Positions 7,331 to 14,342 of a stretch of DNA of 64,000 nucleotides are shown one piece after another. The stretch is from Bacillus sp. ISL-18 (GTDB lineage: Bacteria > Bacillota > Bacilli > Bacillales > Cytobacillaceae). The notes under the pieces were generated by a model. The model worked only from the letters and a program-made list of their open reading frames with translations. It did not search any database and had not been told where the DNA came from. The DNA lies in the NCBI RefSeq assembly GCF_018613415.1, contig NZ_JAGGQG010000011.1, positions 62,001 to 126,000 on the forward strand, written 5' to 3'. Every line of letters starts with the position of its first letter. Positions within the stretch are counted from its first letter, which is position 1. Made by a program: the position numbers and the translations under genes.

Positions 7331-9136
7331 ATGAAGGATCAGCTGAAATCAATTATAACCCAATATTTTTCGATGAATGATATTCGCAGAGTTTTTTCTT
7401 TTGTCCTGCCTTATATTCTCAAAAGATGGAAGGCATATGTTGCCATTCTTCTTTTATTAGGAGTGGATATCTTCCTAACCATAGCTTTTGCTAAGTTTTA
7501 CGGTGAGATTACGGATGCTGCAATTCATGGTGGTTACAAACAAATATTATCATTTATTCCCTACGGTGCACTCCTTATTTTATTAAGTATCGCTTCAAGT
7601 GTGTCTTATACCTTTTTTAATATGATTGCGACAAATGGGGTAAAAATGGATCTGAAAAACCACTTTTTTAACCATGTTTTAAGATTACCTGCCGGGGAGG
7701 TGTCCAATTATCGTTCCGGTGAATTAATGTCCCACTTTTCCAATGATATTCATGGTGTCGATGGAGTGATCGGAAGCAGTCTGATTAGCCTTGTTAGACT
7801 ACCGATTATTTATATTGTTGTATTTGTGTATTTAGTGAATATTAATCTTACACTATGCTTAGTAAGCCTGATTATCGCACCAATTGCAGCACTTTCTGGT
7901 TTGGTATTTGGCTTGCTGCTTCGGAAAAATGGCAGATTAATTCACCGTTTAGTTGGAAATATCAATAGTCTTTTAAGTGAAACATTTCATGGATTCACTG
8001 TAATCCGTTCGTTTACATTGGAAAAACTGCAATATAAGAAGTATGCTAAGCAAAATCAGGAATTGTATCAATTGGAATTGGAAAATGCTAAACTTCAAAG
8101 CTGGTATAAGACAGGCGAACAAATCATTGGTTCGATCACCTTCATTATCAATGTTTCTATTGGGGCCCTTTTTGTTTCCAAAGGAGTTCTTACAGTTGGA
8201 GCACTATTAACCTTTCTTAACCTAGTTACACATCTATTCTATCCAATCACAGGAATTGCCAATGTTTGGGCCGGTTTTCAACGGTCTGTTGCTGCCCTTG
8301 AGAGAGTACTAGATGTTCTCGAAAAGCCAGCAGATGTAGAAGAACTTCCATCCTTTTCTCAAAATAGCTGTGTTAACGGAAATATTGAATATCGAAATGT
8401 TACCTTCAGCTACGTGGAAAATAAACAGGTATTTGAACATTTTAACCTCGAAATTCCGGAAGGAAAGGTTGTTGCTTTAGTTGGTCCTAGTGGGGCTGGA
8501 AAGAGTACATTATTTAATCTCCTGCAAGGCTTTTATAAACCTCAATCAGGTGACATACATATTGCAGGGAAGTCACTTCAGGAGTTATCGGCATCTGATT
8601 TAAGAAGTTCCATTGCCCTTGTTCCACAAGAGACCTTTCTATTTTCAGGAACGGTAAAGGAAAATCTACTGATTGCACGTCAGAACATTACTGAAAAAGA
8701 AATGGTGGAAGCAGCCATACGTGCTGAAATTCATGACTTCATTCTTTCATTACCTAAAGGATATGATACAGAAATTGGTGAAAATGGGATCAAGCTATCA
8801 GGAGGACAAAAACAACGAATCGCCATAGCAAGAGCGATTTTAAAAGATGCACCAATTCTGTTATTGGATGAAGCCACTTCTGCCTTAGACAGCGAAACAG
8901 AATATTACGTCAAAGAAGCATTAGAAGAATTAATGAGAGGCCGAACCACGATTATCATTGCGCATCGACTGTCCACGATTCAGCATTCAGATGTCATCAT
9001 GGTTATGGAGCAAGGGAAAATTGTTCAACAAGGAACTCATAACGAACTAATGAAGCAAAGTGGCTTATATCGAAAACTTTATGATTCATCTTTTAGCTCA
9101 AAAAATGAAAATACTGTACCTTTAGTTGCAAGATAG
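7331..9136 (+). CDS. ABC transporter with fused permease and ATPase domains (peptide exporter type)
   Basis: 601-aa half transporter of the ABCB/MsbA type. About six membrane helices occupy residues 30-310, then a nucleotide-binding domain with Walker A GPSGAGKST (385-393), signature LSGGQKQR, Walker B ILLLDEATSALD (D513/E514) and the H-loop IIIAHRLST. There is no N-terminal C39 peptidase domain, which agrees with a separate protease being encoded just upstream. It equals the D protein of lasso clusters and probably exports the mature peptide as a homodimer. GGAG precedes ATG 7331. Confidence 0.9.
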   Translation: MKDQLKSIITQYFSMNDIRRVFSFVLPYILKRWKAYVAILLLLGVDIFLTIAFAKFYGEITDAAIHGGYKQILSFIPYGALLILLSIASSVSYTFFNMIATNGVKMDLKNHFFNHVLRLPAGEVSNYRSGELMSHFSNDIHGVDGVIGSSLISLVRLPIIYIVVFVYLVNINLTLCLVSLIIAPIAALSGLVFGLLLRKNGRLIHRLVGNINSLLSETFHGFTVIRSFTLEKLQYKKYAKQNQELYQLELENAKLQSWYKTGEQIIGSITFIINVSIGALFVSKGVLTVGALLTFLNLVTHLFYPITGIANVWAGFQRSVAALERVLDVLEKPADVEELPSFSQNSCVNGNIEYRNVTFSYVENKQVFEHFNLEIPEGKVVALVGPSGAGKSTLFNLLQGFYKPQSGDIHIAGKSLQELSASDLRSSIALVPQETFLFSGTVKENLLIARQNITEKEMVEAAIRAEIHDFILSLPKGYDTEIGENGIKLSGGQKQRIAIARAILKDAPILLLDEATSALDSETEYYVKEALEELMRGRTTIIIAHRLSTIQHSDVIMVMEQGKIVQQGTHNELMKQSGLYRKLYDSSFSSKNENTVPLVAR

Positions 9137-9153
9137 AGTGGAGGTGAAAACTC

Positions 9154-10245
9154 ATGAGTTTAGAGATGGTTAGATTACTTTATAATCCAAACACCGGTAT
9201 GCCCTTAGAAGAAGATTTCTACACACATTCGCTCTTGGATATTGAAAATGAAGGAATCTCATCCCAAGTTTACTTCATTTTAAAGCAGCAGGGGAGGCTA
9301 AATCAAACCCCTGTTTTTTTTCAAAATCGTTTAAAGGAAAGCTATGAAAAGGGGCTGTTCCAAAATCTTTTAATCAGAAATCAACTGAATAACATTCTAA
9401 CCGATTTTGAGAATCATAGTATAGATGTTATCCCACTTAAAGGGGTTCATTTTGCTGAAAACTATTTTGGACATATCGGAGCAAGGTCCACTTCGGATAT
9501 TGACCTTTTAATTCGATTACAGGACCTTAATAGAGCTATTGAAATAATCAATAACTTAGGATTTACTGTTGAAGAGGAGCAGGTACCCGGTCATTTTCAT
9601 TGTAGTTTTAGTAAAACTATACCTGGTTCAACCATGCCGCTAGTAGTAGAGTTGCACTGGAATATAGTGAAGGAAAATACGTCGAAGTTTAATATTGATG
9701 AGTTATGGAGTCAAGCTGAACTAGTCGGCAACTCTAAATATCTTAAAGAGCTTTCACCTAATCATTTGTTCTACATGATCTGCCTGCACGGCTGGCGTCA
9801 TAATTTAGATTCGGCGAAATACTTTATAGACATTATTCAATTAATCTATAAATTAGGTGGAAAGATTGATTATGATTATTTGTTAAGACTTGCTGCGTCT
9901 CACAAAACATTAACAAGGTTAAAGAGGACGTTATCCATTGTCTATCTTCAATTTCCTCATTTAAGTAGAGTAAAAGAGTTGCCGTTCATAATAAAACGAA
10001 CGAATTGGGAGTATCAACATTCAAAAGGAATAAGGCAATATATCGATTTTATTGACTATCAGTTATTCAGCTACGATAACGTTAAACATCGCTTAGTTGC
10101 ACTTCAAAATTTGATTTGGCCTACAAAATATGAACTAATTGCTGAAATTGATGGGGAACACCATGGAAGGTCATTGTTCAAGATGTATTTGACATTATAC
10201 AAAAAAAGACTTTCTTCTATTATAAAGGTATTTTTACCTCATTAA
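9154..10245 (+). CDS. Nucleotidyltransferase-fold protein (Uncharacterised nucleotidyltransferase family)
   Basis: 363-aa protein with the nucleotidyltransferase signature GARSTSDIDLLI at about residues 109-120, preceded by IDVIPLKGVHFAENYF and followed by the VVELHWNIV strand that carries the third carboxylate in this family. Related proteins accompany HprK-like and PqqD-like genes in several Bacillales RiPP clusters; their reaction is not established. Last gene of the operon, 17 bases after the exporter, followed by a strong terminator. It may nucleotidylate the peptide or serve in immunity; both are guesses. Confidence 0.75.
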   Translation: MSLEMVRLLYNPNTGMPLEEDFYTHSLLDIENEGISSQVYFILKQQGRLNQTPVFFQNRLKESYEKGLFQNLLIRNQLNNILTDFENHSIDVIPLKGVHFAENYFGHIGARSTSDIDLLIRLQDLNRAIEIINNLGFTVEEEQVPGHFHCSFSKTIPGSTMPLVVELHWNIVKENTSKFNIDELWSQAELVGNSKYLKELSPNHLFYMICLHGWRHNLDSAKYFIDIIQLIYKLGGKIDYDYLLRLAASHKTLTRLKRTLSIVYLQFPHLSRVKELPFIIKRTNWEYQHSKGIRQYIDFIDYQLFSYDNVKHRLVALQNLIWPTKYELIAEIDGEHHGRSLFKMYLTLYKKRLSSIIKVFLPH

Positions 10246-10260
10246 CTATTCTTTTAACAG

Positions 10261-10315
10261 ATCATGATGTGCAAAAAAGGTTGAGTATTTGCTCAACCCT
10301 TTTCCACATCATGAT
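10261..10315. terminator. Bidirectional terminator after the peptide operon
   Basis: Outer stem ATCATGATGTG (10261-10271) pairs with CACATCATGAT (10305-10315), and the inner stem AAGGTTGAG pairs with CTCAACCCTT around a short loop. A- and T-rich tracts flank the inner stem, so it can serve both the peptide operon and the convergent VanZ-like gene, whose last codons overlap the distal arm. Confidence 0.8.
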
Positions 10316-10770
10316 CTGTGTTCTGTGGTGAATCGTTTAGTTATGAAGTAGACAGAAAATATCCCTAATGAATCAATAATCAAATCGTAAAATCTGCCAT
10401 CCCTGCCGAAAAACAATTGGAAAAATTCAGTGATGAAAGCGAAAATTAAGGCAATCACAACCGATGATTTATGAGTTTTTAATAAACTAAAAAGAAGAAA
10501 ATCCATGATGGCAAATCCTATAAAATGACCTGATTTTACTTTAATAAATTCAGAATGTACCAAAGTAATGTCATTAAAAATAAAGAAAGACAAAAAATCT
10601 GGTTTAGGCACCCATTTAAATCCGAATGTATGAAGATACATAAGTTTCTCAATGCTTTCTGTCCAGGTATTTAATAACAAAAATAGTCCCCAAAAGGTTA
10701 TGAAAAGTAATTTTAAAAAAATACGTTTTTCTTGGGAATTGCGTTTCCTCTCAAGTGGTTGATGATCCAT
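10309..10770 (-). CDS. VanZ-like membrane protein
   Basis: About 153 aa with four hydrophobic segments and the VanZ-family pattern: a GHFIGFAIMDFLLF helix, then IALIFAFITEFFQLFFGRDGRFYDLIIDSLG, in which the acidic residues after the E-F-Q helix are conserved. VanZ proteins are small membrane proteins, some linked to glycopeptide resistance; most have unknown function. ATG 10770 is preferred because GGGAG is 8 bases upstream; ATG 10785 has a site that is too close. A SinR-like palindrome (10823) lies 53 bases upstream. Confidence 0.8.
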   Translation of the reverse strand: MDHQPLERKRNSQEKRIFLKLLFITFWGLFLLLNTWTESIEKLMYLHTFGFKWVPKPDFLSFFIFNDITLVHSEFIKVKSGHFIGFAIMDFLLFSLLKTHKSSVVIALIFAFITEFFQLFFGRDGRFYDLIIDSLGIFSVYFITKRFTTEHRS

Positions 10771-10822
10771 TTCTTTTACTCCCATTTCCCCATGAAATTT
10801 TCCTACTATTAATCATAACATC

Positions 10823-10838
10823 GTTCTTTATGAAGAAC
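10823..10838. promoter_or_regulatory. SinR-like operator 3, before the VanZ-like gene
   Basis: GTTCTTTATGAAGAAC, a 16-bp palindrome with one mismatched pair, in the promoter region of the minus-strand VanZ-like gene. Same length and half-sites as the boxes at 5366, 5472 and 10989. Confidence 0.6.
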
Positions 10839-10948
10839 AATACTGGGTATTTTAATAAAATTACAAATGAAAATATATATAGTCCAAAACTATACCACTT
10901 TAGTATCATACGAAAAATATTTTATAGGTAATACCAACCTGGTTTTTA

Positions 10949-10977
10949 TTTACAAAATTCTACATTTTCTTTATAAT
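10949..10977 (+). promoter_or_regulatory. Sigma-A promoter of the zinc-ribbon gene
   Basis: TTTACA (10949-10954), 17-base spacer, TATAAT (10972-10977). One of the best promoters in the window; transcription would start near 10984, just before SinR-like operator 4. Confidence 0.75.
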
Positions 10978-10988
10978 GAACTCATATC

Positions 10989-11004
10989 GTTCTTTTTTGG
11001 GAAC
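10989..11004. promoter_or_regulatory. SinR-like operator 4, overlapping the zinc-ribbon transcript start
   Basis: GTTCTTTTTTGGGAAC, 16 bp, begins 11 bases after the -10 of the promoter at 10949-10977, a position where a bound repressor would block initiation or clearance. Confidence 0.6.
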
Positions 11005-11030
11005 TGACTAATTAGAAAAGAAGGGAAACT

Positions 11031-11219
11031 ATGATCTATCCGCTAATAAAAAAAAGAGATCAAATACACATTGTTAAAGACCCTTACTGTTGTGTTTGTG
11101 GTCTGGAATTTAATACAGAAAGAGTTATTAAAAGGAAAACCCTTAGAAAAATAAAATTTATTGAATTAGGTCAAGTAACCTGTGAGCAATGTGTGTTAAA
11201 ACTTCTAAACTATGAATAA
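11031..11219 (+). CDS. Small zinc-ribbon-like protein, 62 aa
   Basis: Basic protein with two CxxC pairs: C20-V-C-G type (YCCVCG, with an extra Cys) and C51xxC54 (TCEQC), spaced by about 27 residues, the layout of a one-zinc ribbon. It starts at ATG 11031 with AGAAGGGAAA upstream, behind a near-consensus promoter that carries a SinR-like box. No named family is recognised. Possible small regulator or structural zinc protein; function unknown. Confidence 0.65.
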   Translation: MIYPLIKKRDQIHIVKDPYCCVCGLEFNTERVIKRKTLRKIKFIELGQVTCEQCVLKLLNYE

Positions 11220-11283
11220 TCCATTACATAATTTGGATTTTGTCGAAATTGTGTCGATATTTTTGGAAATATTTTCATTTAGA

Positions 11284-11312
11284 TTGGCTAAAGACTATAG
11301 TACTATTAAAAT
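11284..11312 (+). promoter_or_regulatory. Promoter of the riboswitch-sinI-like transcript
   Basis: TTGGCT (11284-11289), 17-base spacer, TAAAAT (11307-11312). A single SinR half-site GTTCTTT (11314-11320) follows immediately, suggesting possible autoregulation. Confidence 0.5.
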
Positions 11313-11340
11313 AGTTCTTTAATACTTTAATACTAAAAAG

Positions 11341-11417
11341 ACAAAGGCAAACCATTCGAAAGGGTGGGACGCAAAGCTACAGGTCTAAGGTTCTTAACTA
11401 TGATGGCTGAGTTACCT
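11341..11417 (+). promoter_or_regulatory. Cyclic-di-GMP-I (GEMM) riboswitch aptamer
   Basis: The sequence follows the GEMM-I consensus closely. P1 is GGCAA (11346-11350) with TTACC (11412-11416), containing the same C-A mismatch as the Vibrio Vc2 aptamer. P2 is CCATTC/GGGTGG closed by a GAAA tetraloop (11358-11361), followed by the hallmark GGGACGCAAAGC. P3 then contains the tetraloop receptor (TCTAAGG with CTATGATGG). Downstream, CCTAAAA (11415-11421) can pair with TTTTAGG (11434-11440), which includes the Shine-Dalgarno AGGAGG (11438-11443) of the next gene. Ligand-stabilised P1 would compete with this pairing, so a translational ON switch is predicted. The aptamer call is firm; the direction of switching is inference. 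Confidence 0.92.
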
Positions 11418-11451
11418 AAAATAGTAATACAATTTTTAGGAGGGTAATAGC

Positions 11452-11574
11452 GTGTCTGTATTAACTGCTGAAGAAACTGATAAAGAATGGTTAGACCTGA
11501 TTGTTGAAGCGAAAAAATTAGGACTTTCCATAGAAGAAATAAAAGAATTTCTAGAGAATCCTTTTAAATCATAA
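11452..11574 (+). CDS. sinI: SinI-type anti-repressor, 40 aa
   Basis: Short gene starting at GTG 11452 with AGGAGG 8 bases upstream. Its product contains DKEWLDLIVEAKKLGLSIEE followed by IKEFLEN, the same pattern as the SinR-binding dimerisation helices of Bacillus subtilis SinI (DQEWVELMVEAKEANISPEEIRKYL). SinI binds SinR and lifts repression of biofilm genes. No helix-turn-helix is present, so it is an antagonist only. It is the sole gene behind a c-di-GMP-I riboswitch and is followed by a terminator about 140 bases on. No sinR gene lies in the window. It may be one of several SinI paralogues. Confidence 0.85.
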   Translation: MSVLTAEETDKEWLDLIVEAKKLGLSIEEIKEFLENPFKS

Positions 11575-11715
11575 TGAAACCGACCTTAAAATGTTGAATA
11601 GCAACGGACGAAGCTAAATCAATTAATTAATCAAAAACGACTAGTAATACATAAAATATTCTGAATATTATATCTCGAAGGACGAGTGTATGTTTATAAA
11701 TATTCTAGTTAGATT

Positions 11716-11764
11716 AAAACAGCTTAACAAATTGGTTTGAACCATTTTGTTAAGCTGTTTTTTG
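11716..11764. terminator. Terminator after the sinI-like gene
   Basis: AAAACAGCTTAACAAA (11716-11731) pairs with TTTGTTAAGCTGTTTT (11746-11761) and runs into TTTTTT; also usable from the opposite strand for the convergent lactonase gene. Between the sinI stop and this hairpin (11575-11715) no gene is seen. Confidence 0.85.
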
Positions 11765-11770
11765 TATAAA

Positions 11771-12820
11771 TTAATAATTCAAAAACTTCACACAAACCCC
11801 ATAAGGCACCGTAATATCAGAAGTAATCAACGTCAAGCGGCCAGAAACCTCGTCTCTAGTATACAACACCGCATTGCCAGACTCCTGATTAACAGCCACC
11901 ACAAACTTCCCACTTGGATCAATCTCAAAATCCCGTGGCCAATCCCCTTCAGTAGAAGTATGCTCCACAAACGTAAGCTCACCAGAGCCTGGATCCACAC
12001 TAAACACAGCAATACTGTTATGCCCGCGATTGCCAGCATAAACATAACGTCCTTCCGCAGAAATATGAATCGCACTGCCTTGATTGTTTTCCTTAAAATC
12101 CTCAGGCAGAGTAGAAATATATTGAACCTCGCTAAAACGGCCATTTTCCGGATTGTAATTTAATGCAATTACCTCAGAGCTGAACTCAGTCATAACGTAA
12201 GCCATATCCCTGTTTGGATGAAAAACAAGATGTCTTGGACCGCTGCCAGCTTTTAATGGCAAAAGATGTGCCTTGCTAAGAGTGCCATCCTCTTCCACAG
12301 CATATGTAATCAGTGCATCAATTCCTAACTCACAAACCACAAGATACTTCCCATCAGGAGTCAATTCGGAAAAATGGGAATGTGGCTTTTCCTGTCTTGG
12401 GTCAGGGCCAGAGCCTTCATGCTCTCTAATTGATGCATACGGTAACACTGAACCATCTTCTTGATTAATCAAATGTGATTGAACCAGCCCTTGATGATAG
12501 TTAGCACCAAACACCATCCGGTTTTTGCTGTCTACACTCACATAACAAGGTGGTGCGCCAGCTAACACCTGGCTGTTAATTTCCGACAGACTACCATTTT
12601 CACCAATCGAAAAAGCGGCAATTCCGCCAGTTTCCCCTTCTTTAACAACCGAGTAAAGATAGCGATTGTCTGGGCTGATTGCTAAATAGGTTGGGTTCCC
12701 AAGCTCAGCAGCCACGTTAATATTTTCAATTTTTGCTTCATCCGTATTCAATGTAAAGGAATAGATTCCTTTACTATCTCCCTTTGTATAAGTTCCGATA
12801 TAACCCTTATAGTTTGCCAT
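11771..12820 (-). CDS. pgl: 6-phosphogluconolactonase-type lactonase (seven-bladed beta-propeller)
   Basis: 349 aa, the usual length of the YbhE/YkgB lactonase family. It begins with YKGYIGTYTKGDSKGIYSF and has propeller motifs such as GNPTYLAISPDNRYLYSV, SGPRHLVFHPNRDMAYV and STEGDWPRDFEIDPSGKFVV. The enzyme would hydrolyse 6-phosphogluconolactone in the pentose phosphate pathway, although some members act on other sugar lactones. AAGGAG precedes ATG 12820. It lies downstream of xylR on the same strand, so lactone hydrolysis linked to pentose use is possible but unproven. Confidence 0.85.
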   Translation of the reverse strand: MANYKGYIGTYTKGDSKGIYSFTLNTDEAKIENINVAAELGNPTYLAISPDNRYLYSVVKEGETGGIAAFSIGENGSLSEINSQVLAGAPPCYVSVDSKNRMVFGANYHQGLVQSHLINQEDGSVLPYASIREHEGSGPDPRQEKPHSHFSELTPDGKYLVVCELGIDALITYAVEEDGTLSKAHLLPLKAGSGPRHLVFHPNRDMAYVMTEFSSEVIALNYNPENGRFSEVQYISTLPEDFKENNQGSAIHISAEGRYVYAGNRGHNSIAVFSVDPGSGELTFVEHTSTEGDWPRDFEIDPSGKFVVAVNQESGNAVLYTRDEVSGRLTLITSDITVPYGVCVKFLNY

Positions 12821-12958
12821 CAGCTACACTCCTTCAGAATTGGTTTCGTTTTATTTTATCAAACATTACCAATAATTACTCCCCTAACGAACCGAAGCTT
12901 TAGGGAAAGAGGAACTCAGGCAAGACAAAAGTTGATATAAAAAAATATCGCAGTTTAG

Positions 12959-14119
12959 TTAATGTGTGACAACAATATCCTTAATAAAGTTTTCAATCAC
13001 AAAGGCAGCCACACCTAATGCTGAAGAATAAATCGAAAGTGACGAGAAAAGTACTTCCATTTCATTCTGATGAAAGGACAAAGAATGATTTTCAATCGTT
13101 CTTTTTATTGGTGCTTCAAGCCACTGCCTTGCTTTGGCTAATCGATTACCGATGATGACCTGCTGTGGATTAAAGCTATTAATAATGTTATTTATGCCGT
13201 ACCCCAGATAGCGGCCAATTTCTTCAAAAAGTTCAAGGGAAGTCTTGTCATTTTCTTTCGCACGTTGGATCAATGATTCAAGCGTTGCGTCCTTTTGGTT
13301 CGTCATTTGTAACAGGGTATGTTCGGAAGCATACATCTCCCAGCATCCGCTGCTTCCACATCTGCAGGGTCTTCCATTTACTTCAATAATCATATGTCCA
13401 AATTCTCCGGAATAACCATTATTCCCTTGATACAACTCGCCATTTAGGATGATCCCAACACCAATCCCAATTCCTGCACTAATATAAATGATATTTTCGT
13501 GATGTTGGCCTGCACCAAATTGTTTTTCTCCATACGCGCCGGCATTCGCTTCGTTTTCAATGATAACTGGAAGTTTAAAAACTTTCTCAATCTCTGATTT
13601 TAAGGATACGTTTTTCCAGCTTAGGTTGGGTGCCAACAAAACCATACCTTCTTTATCCACAATACCAGCAACACCCAGCCCCACACCAACTACGCCATAT
13701 TTGCTGGGAGGCATTTCAGTAAGAATGGTATGGATACCTGTTTTAACAATTTCTTTTACAACTGAAAAACTAGAATCTTGAATTAGTTGGCTTTTTTCAA
13801 AGATGATATTGCCCTTTAAATCTGTTAAAACACTTAGGATATAATTAACACCCACATCAATCCCAATGGCATATCCTGCTGTTTTATTAAAGTGGAGAAG
13901 GACCGGACGGCGGCCGCCGCTGGATTCACCTGGACCTGATTCATAAATGAGATCTTCTTCTAATAATTCATTCACCATGGAAGAAACGGTGCCCTTATTT
14001 AAACCGGTCACCTGAGCAATGTCAGCACGTGAGATTGGCTCTTTCTCCATAATCATTTGCAGTACCAAAGATTTATTGTTTCTTTTTACTACCTGCTGGT
14101 TCCATGTAATGGTTGTCAA
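12959..14119 (-). CDS. xylR: Xylose repressor XylR (ROK family)
   Basis: 386 aa. An N-terminal winged helix-turn-helix (about residues 15-65, SRADIAQVTGLNKGTVSSMV) is followed by a ROK sugar-binding domain with GIDVG near residue 92 and the zinc motif CRCGSSGCWE. XylR represses xyl genes in the absence of xylose by binding xylO. The start is TTG at 14119, with GGGGAG upstream. It is divergent from the GH52 gene, and the intergenic space carries an xylO copy. Four further xylO-like sites across the next 38 kb define a large regulon. Confidence 0.93.
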   Translation of the reverse strand: MTTITWNQQVVKRNNKSLVLQMIMEKEPISRADIAQVTGLNKGTVSSMVNELLEEDLIYESGPGESSGGRRPVLLHFNKTAGYAIGIDVGVNYILSVLTDLKGNIIFEKSQLIQDSSFSVVKEIVKTGIHTILTEMPPSKYGVVGVGLGVAGIVDKEGMVLLAPNLSWKNVSLKSEIEKVFKLPVIIENEANAGAYGEKQFGAGQHHENIIYISAGIGIGVGIILNGELYQGNNGYSGEFGHMIIEVNGRPCRCGSSGCWEMYASEHTLLQMTNQKDATLESLIQRAKENDKTSLELFEEIGRYLGYGINNIINSFNPQQVIIGNRLAKARQWLEAPIKRTIENHSLSFHQNEMEVLFSSLSIYSSALGVAAFVIENFIKDIVVTH

Positions 14120-14168
14120 TGAAAAAATCTCCCCATGTTCGTTATTGTATATTTATCTTAACATAAAC

Positions 14169-14210
14169 TTAGTTTATTGGATATACAAACAAAGGAAAGC
14201 GTGCTATAAT
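14169..14210 (+). promoter_or_regulatory. xylO operator 1 with promoter of the GH52 gene
   Basis: Operator arms TTAGTTTATT (14169-14178) and TACAAACAAA (14184-14193) flank a 5-base centre, the same 10-5-10 layout as xylO of Bacillus subtilis. It overlaps the -35 of a promoter TATACA (14182-14187), 17 bases, TATAAT (14205-14210). This operator could also control xylR, whose start is 50 bases away on the other strand. Confidence 0.85.
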
Positions 14211-14215
14211 ACAAA

Positions 14216-14262
14216 TGGAAACGGTAAGAAATAACCACAAACTTGGTGTGTAATCGCTTCCT
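14216..14262 (+). promoter_or_regulatory. Two cre-like CcpA sites downstream of the GH52 promoter
   Basis: TGGAAACGGTAAGA (14216-14229) and TGTAATCGCTTCCT (14249-14262) each match the cre consensus TGWAANCGNTNWCA at 12 of 14 positions, in the roadblock position after the transcription start. Catabolite repression by glucose is expected. Confidence 0.5.
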
Positions 14263-14342
14263 CGTTTCAAGCTAACCGTGAAGTAAAGTTAGGGACATCT
14301 CTGAAACAATTAACTATTATTTGGAGAAAGCAGGGGAATTAT

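Noticed and set aside
5516-10245. Straight lasso-peptide cluster annotation
   Set aside because: The asparagine-synthetase-like cyclase and the B2 transglutaminase-type peptidase are absent and the core lacks an acidic residue at ring position 7-9, so only the accessory genes are lasso-like.
10823-10838. LexA or heat-inducible CIRCE-type operator
   Set aside because: The sequence lacks the CGAACATATGTTCG core of LexA sites and the 9-9-9 layout of CIRCE; GTTCTTT half-sites fit SinR better.
13095-13112. Further SinR-like half-sites within coding sequence (for example in xylR)
   Set aside because: Only single GTTCTTT half-sites inside genes, expected by chance in AT-rich DNA; no palindrome.
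14216-14342. Riboswitch or T-box in the GH52 leader
   Set aside because: There is a short ACGGT/ACCGT pairing but none of the conserved T-box or known aptamer sequences; the two cre-like sites explain the conserved-looking parts.
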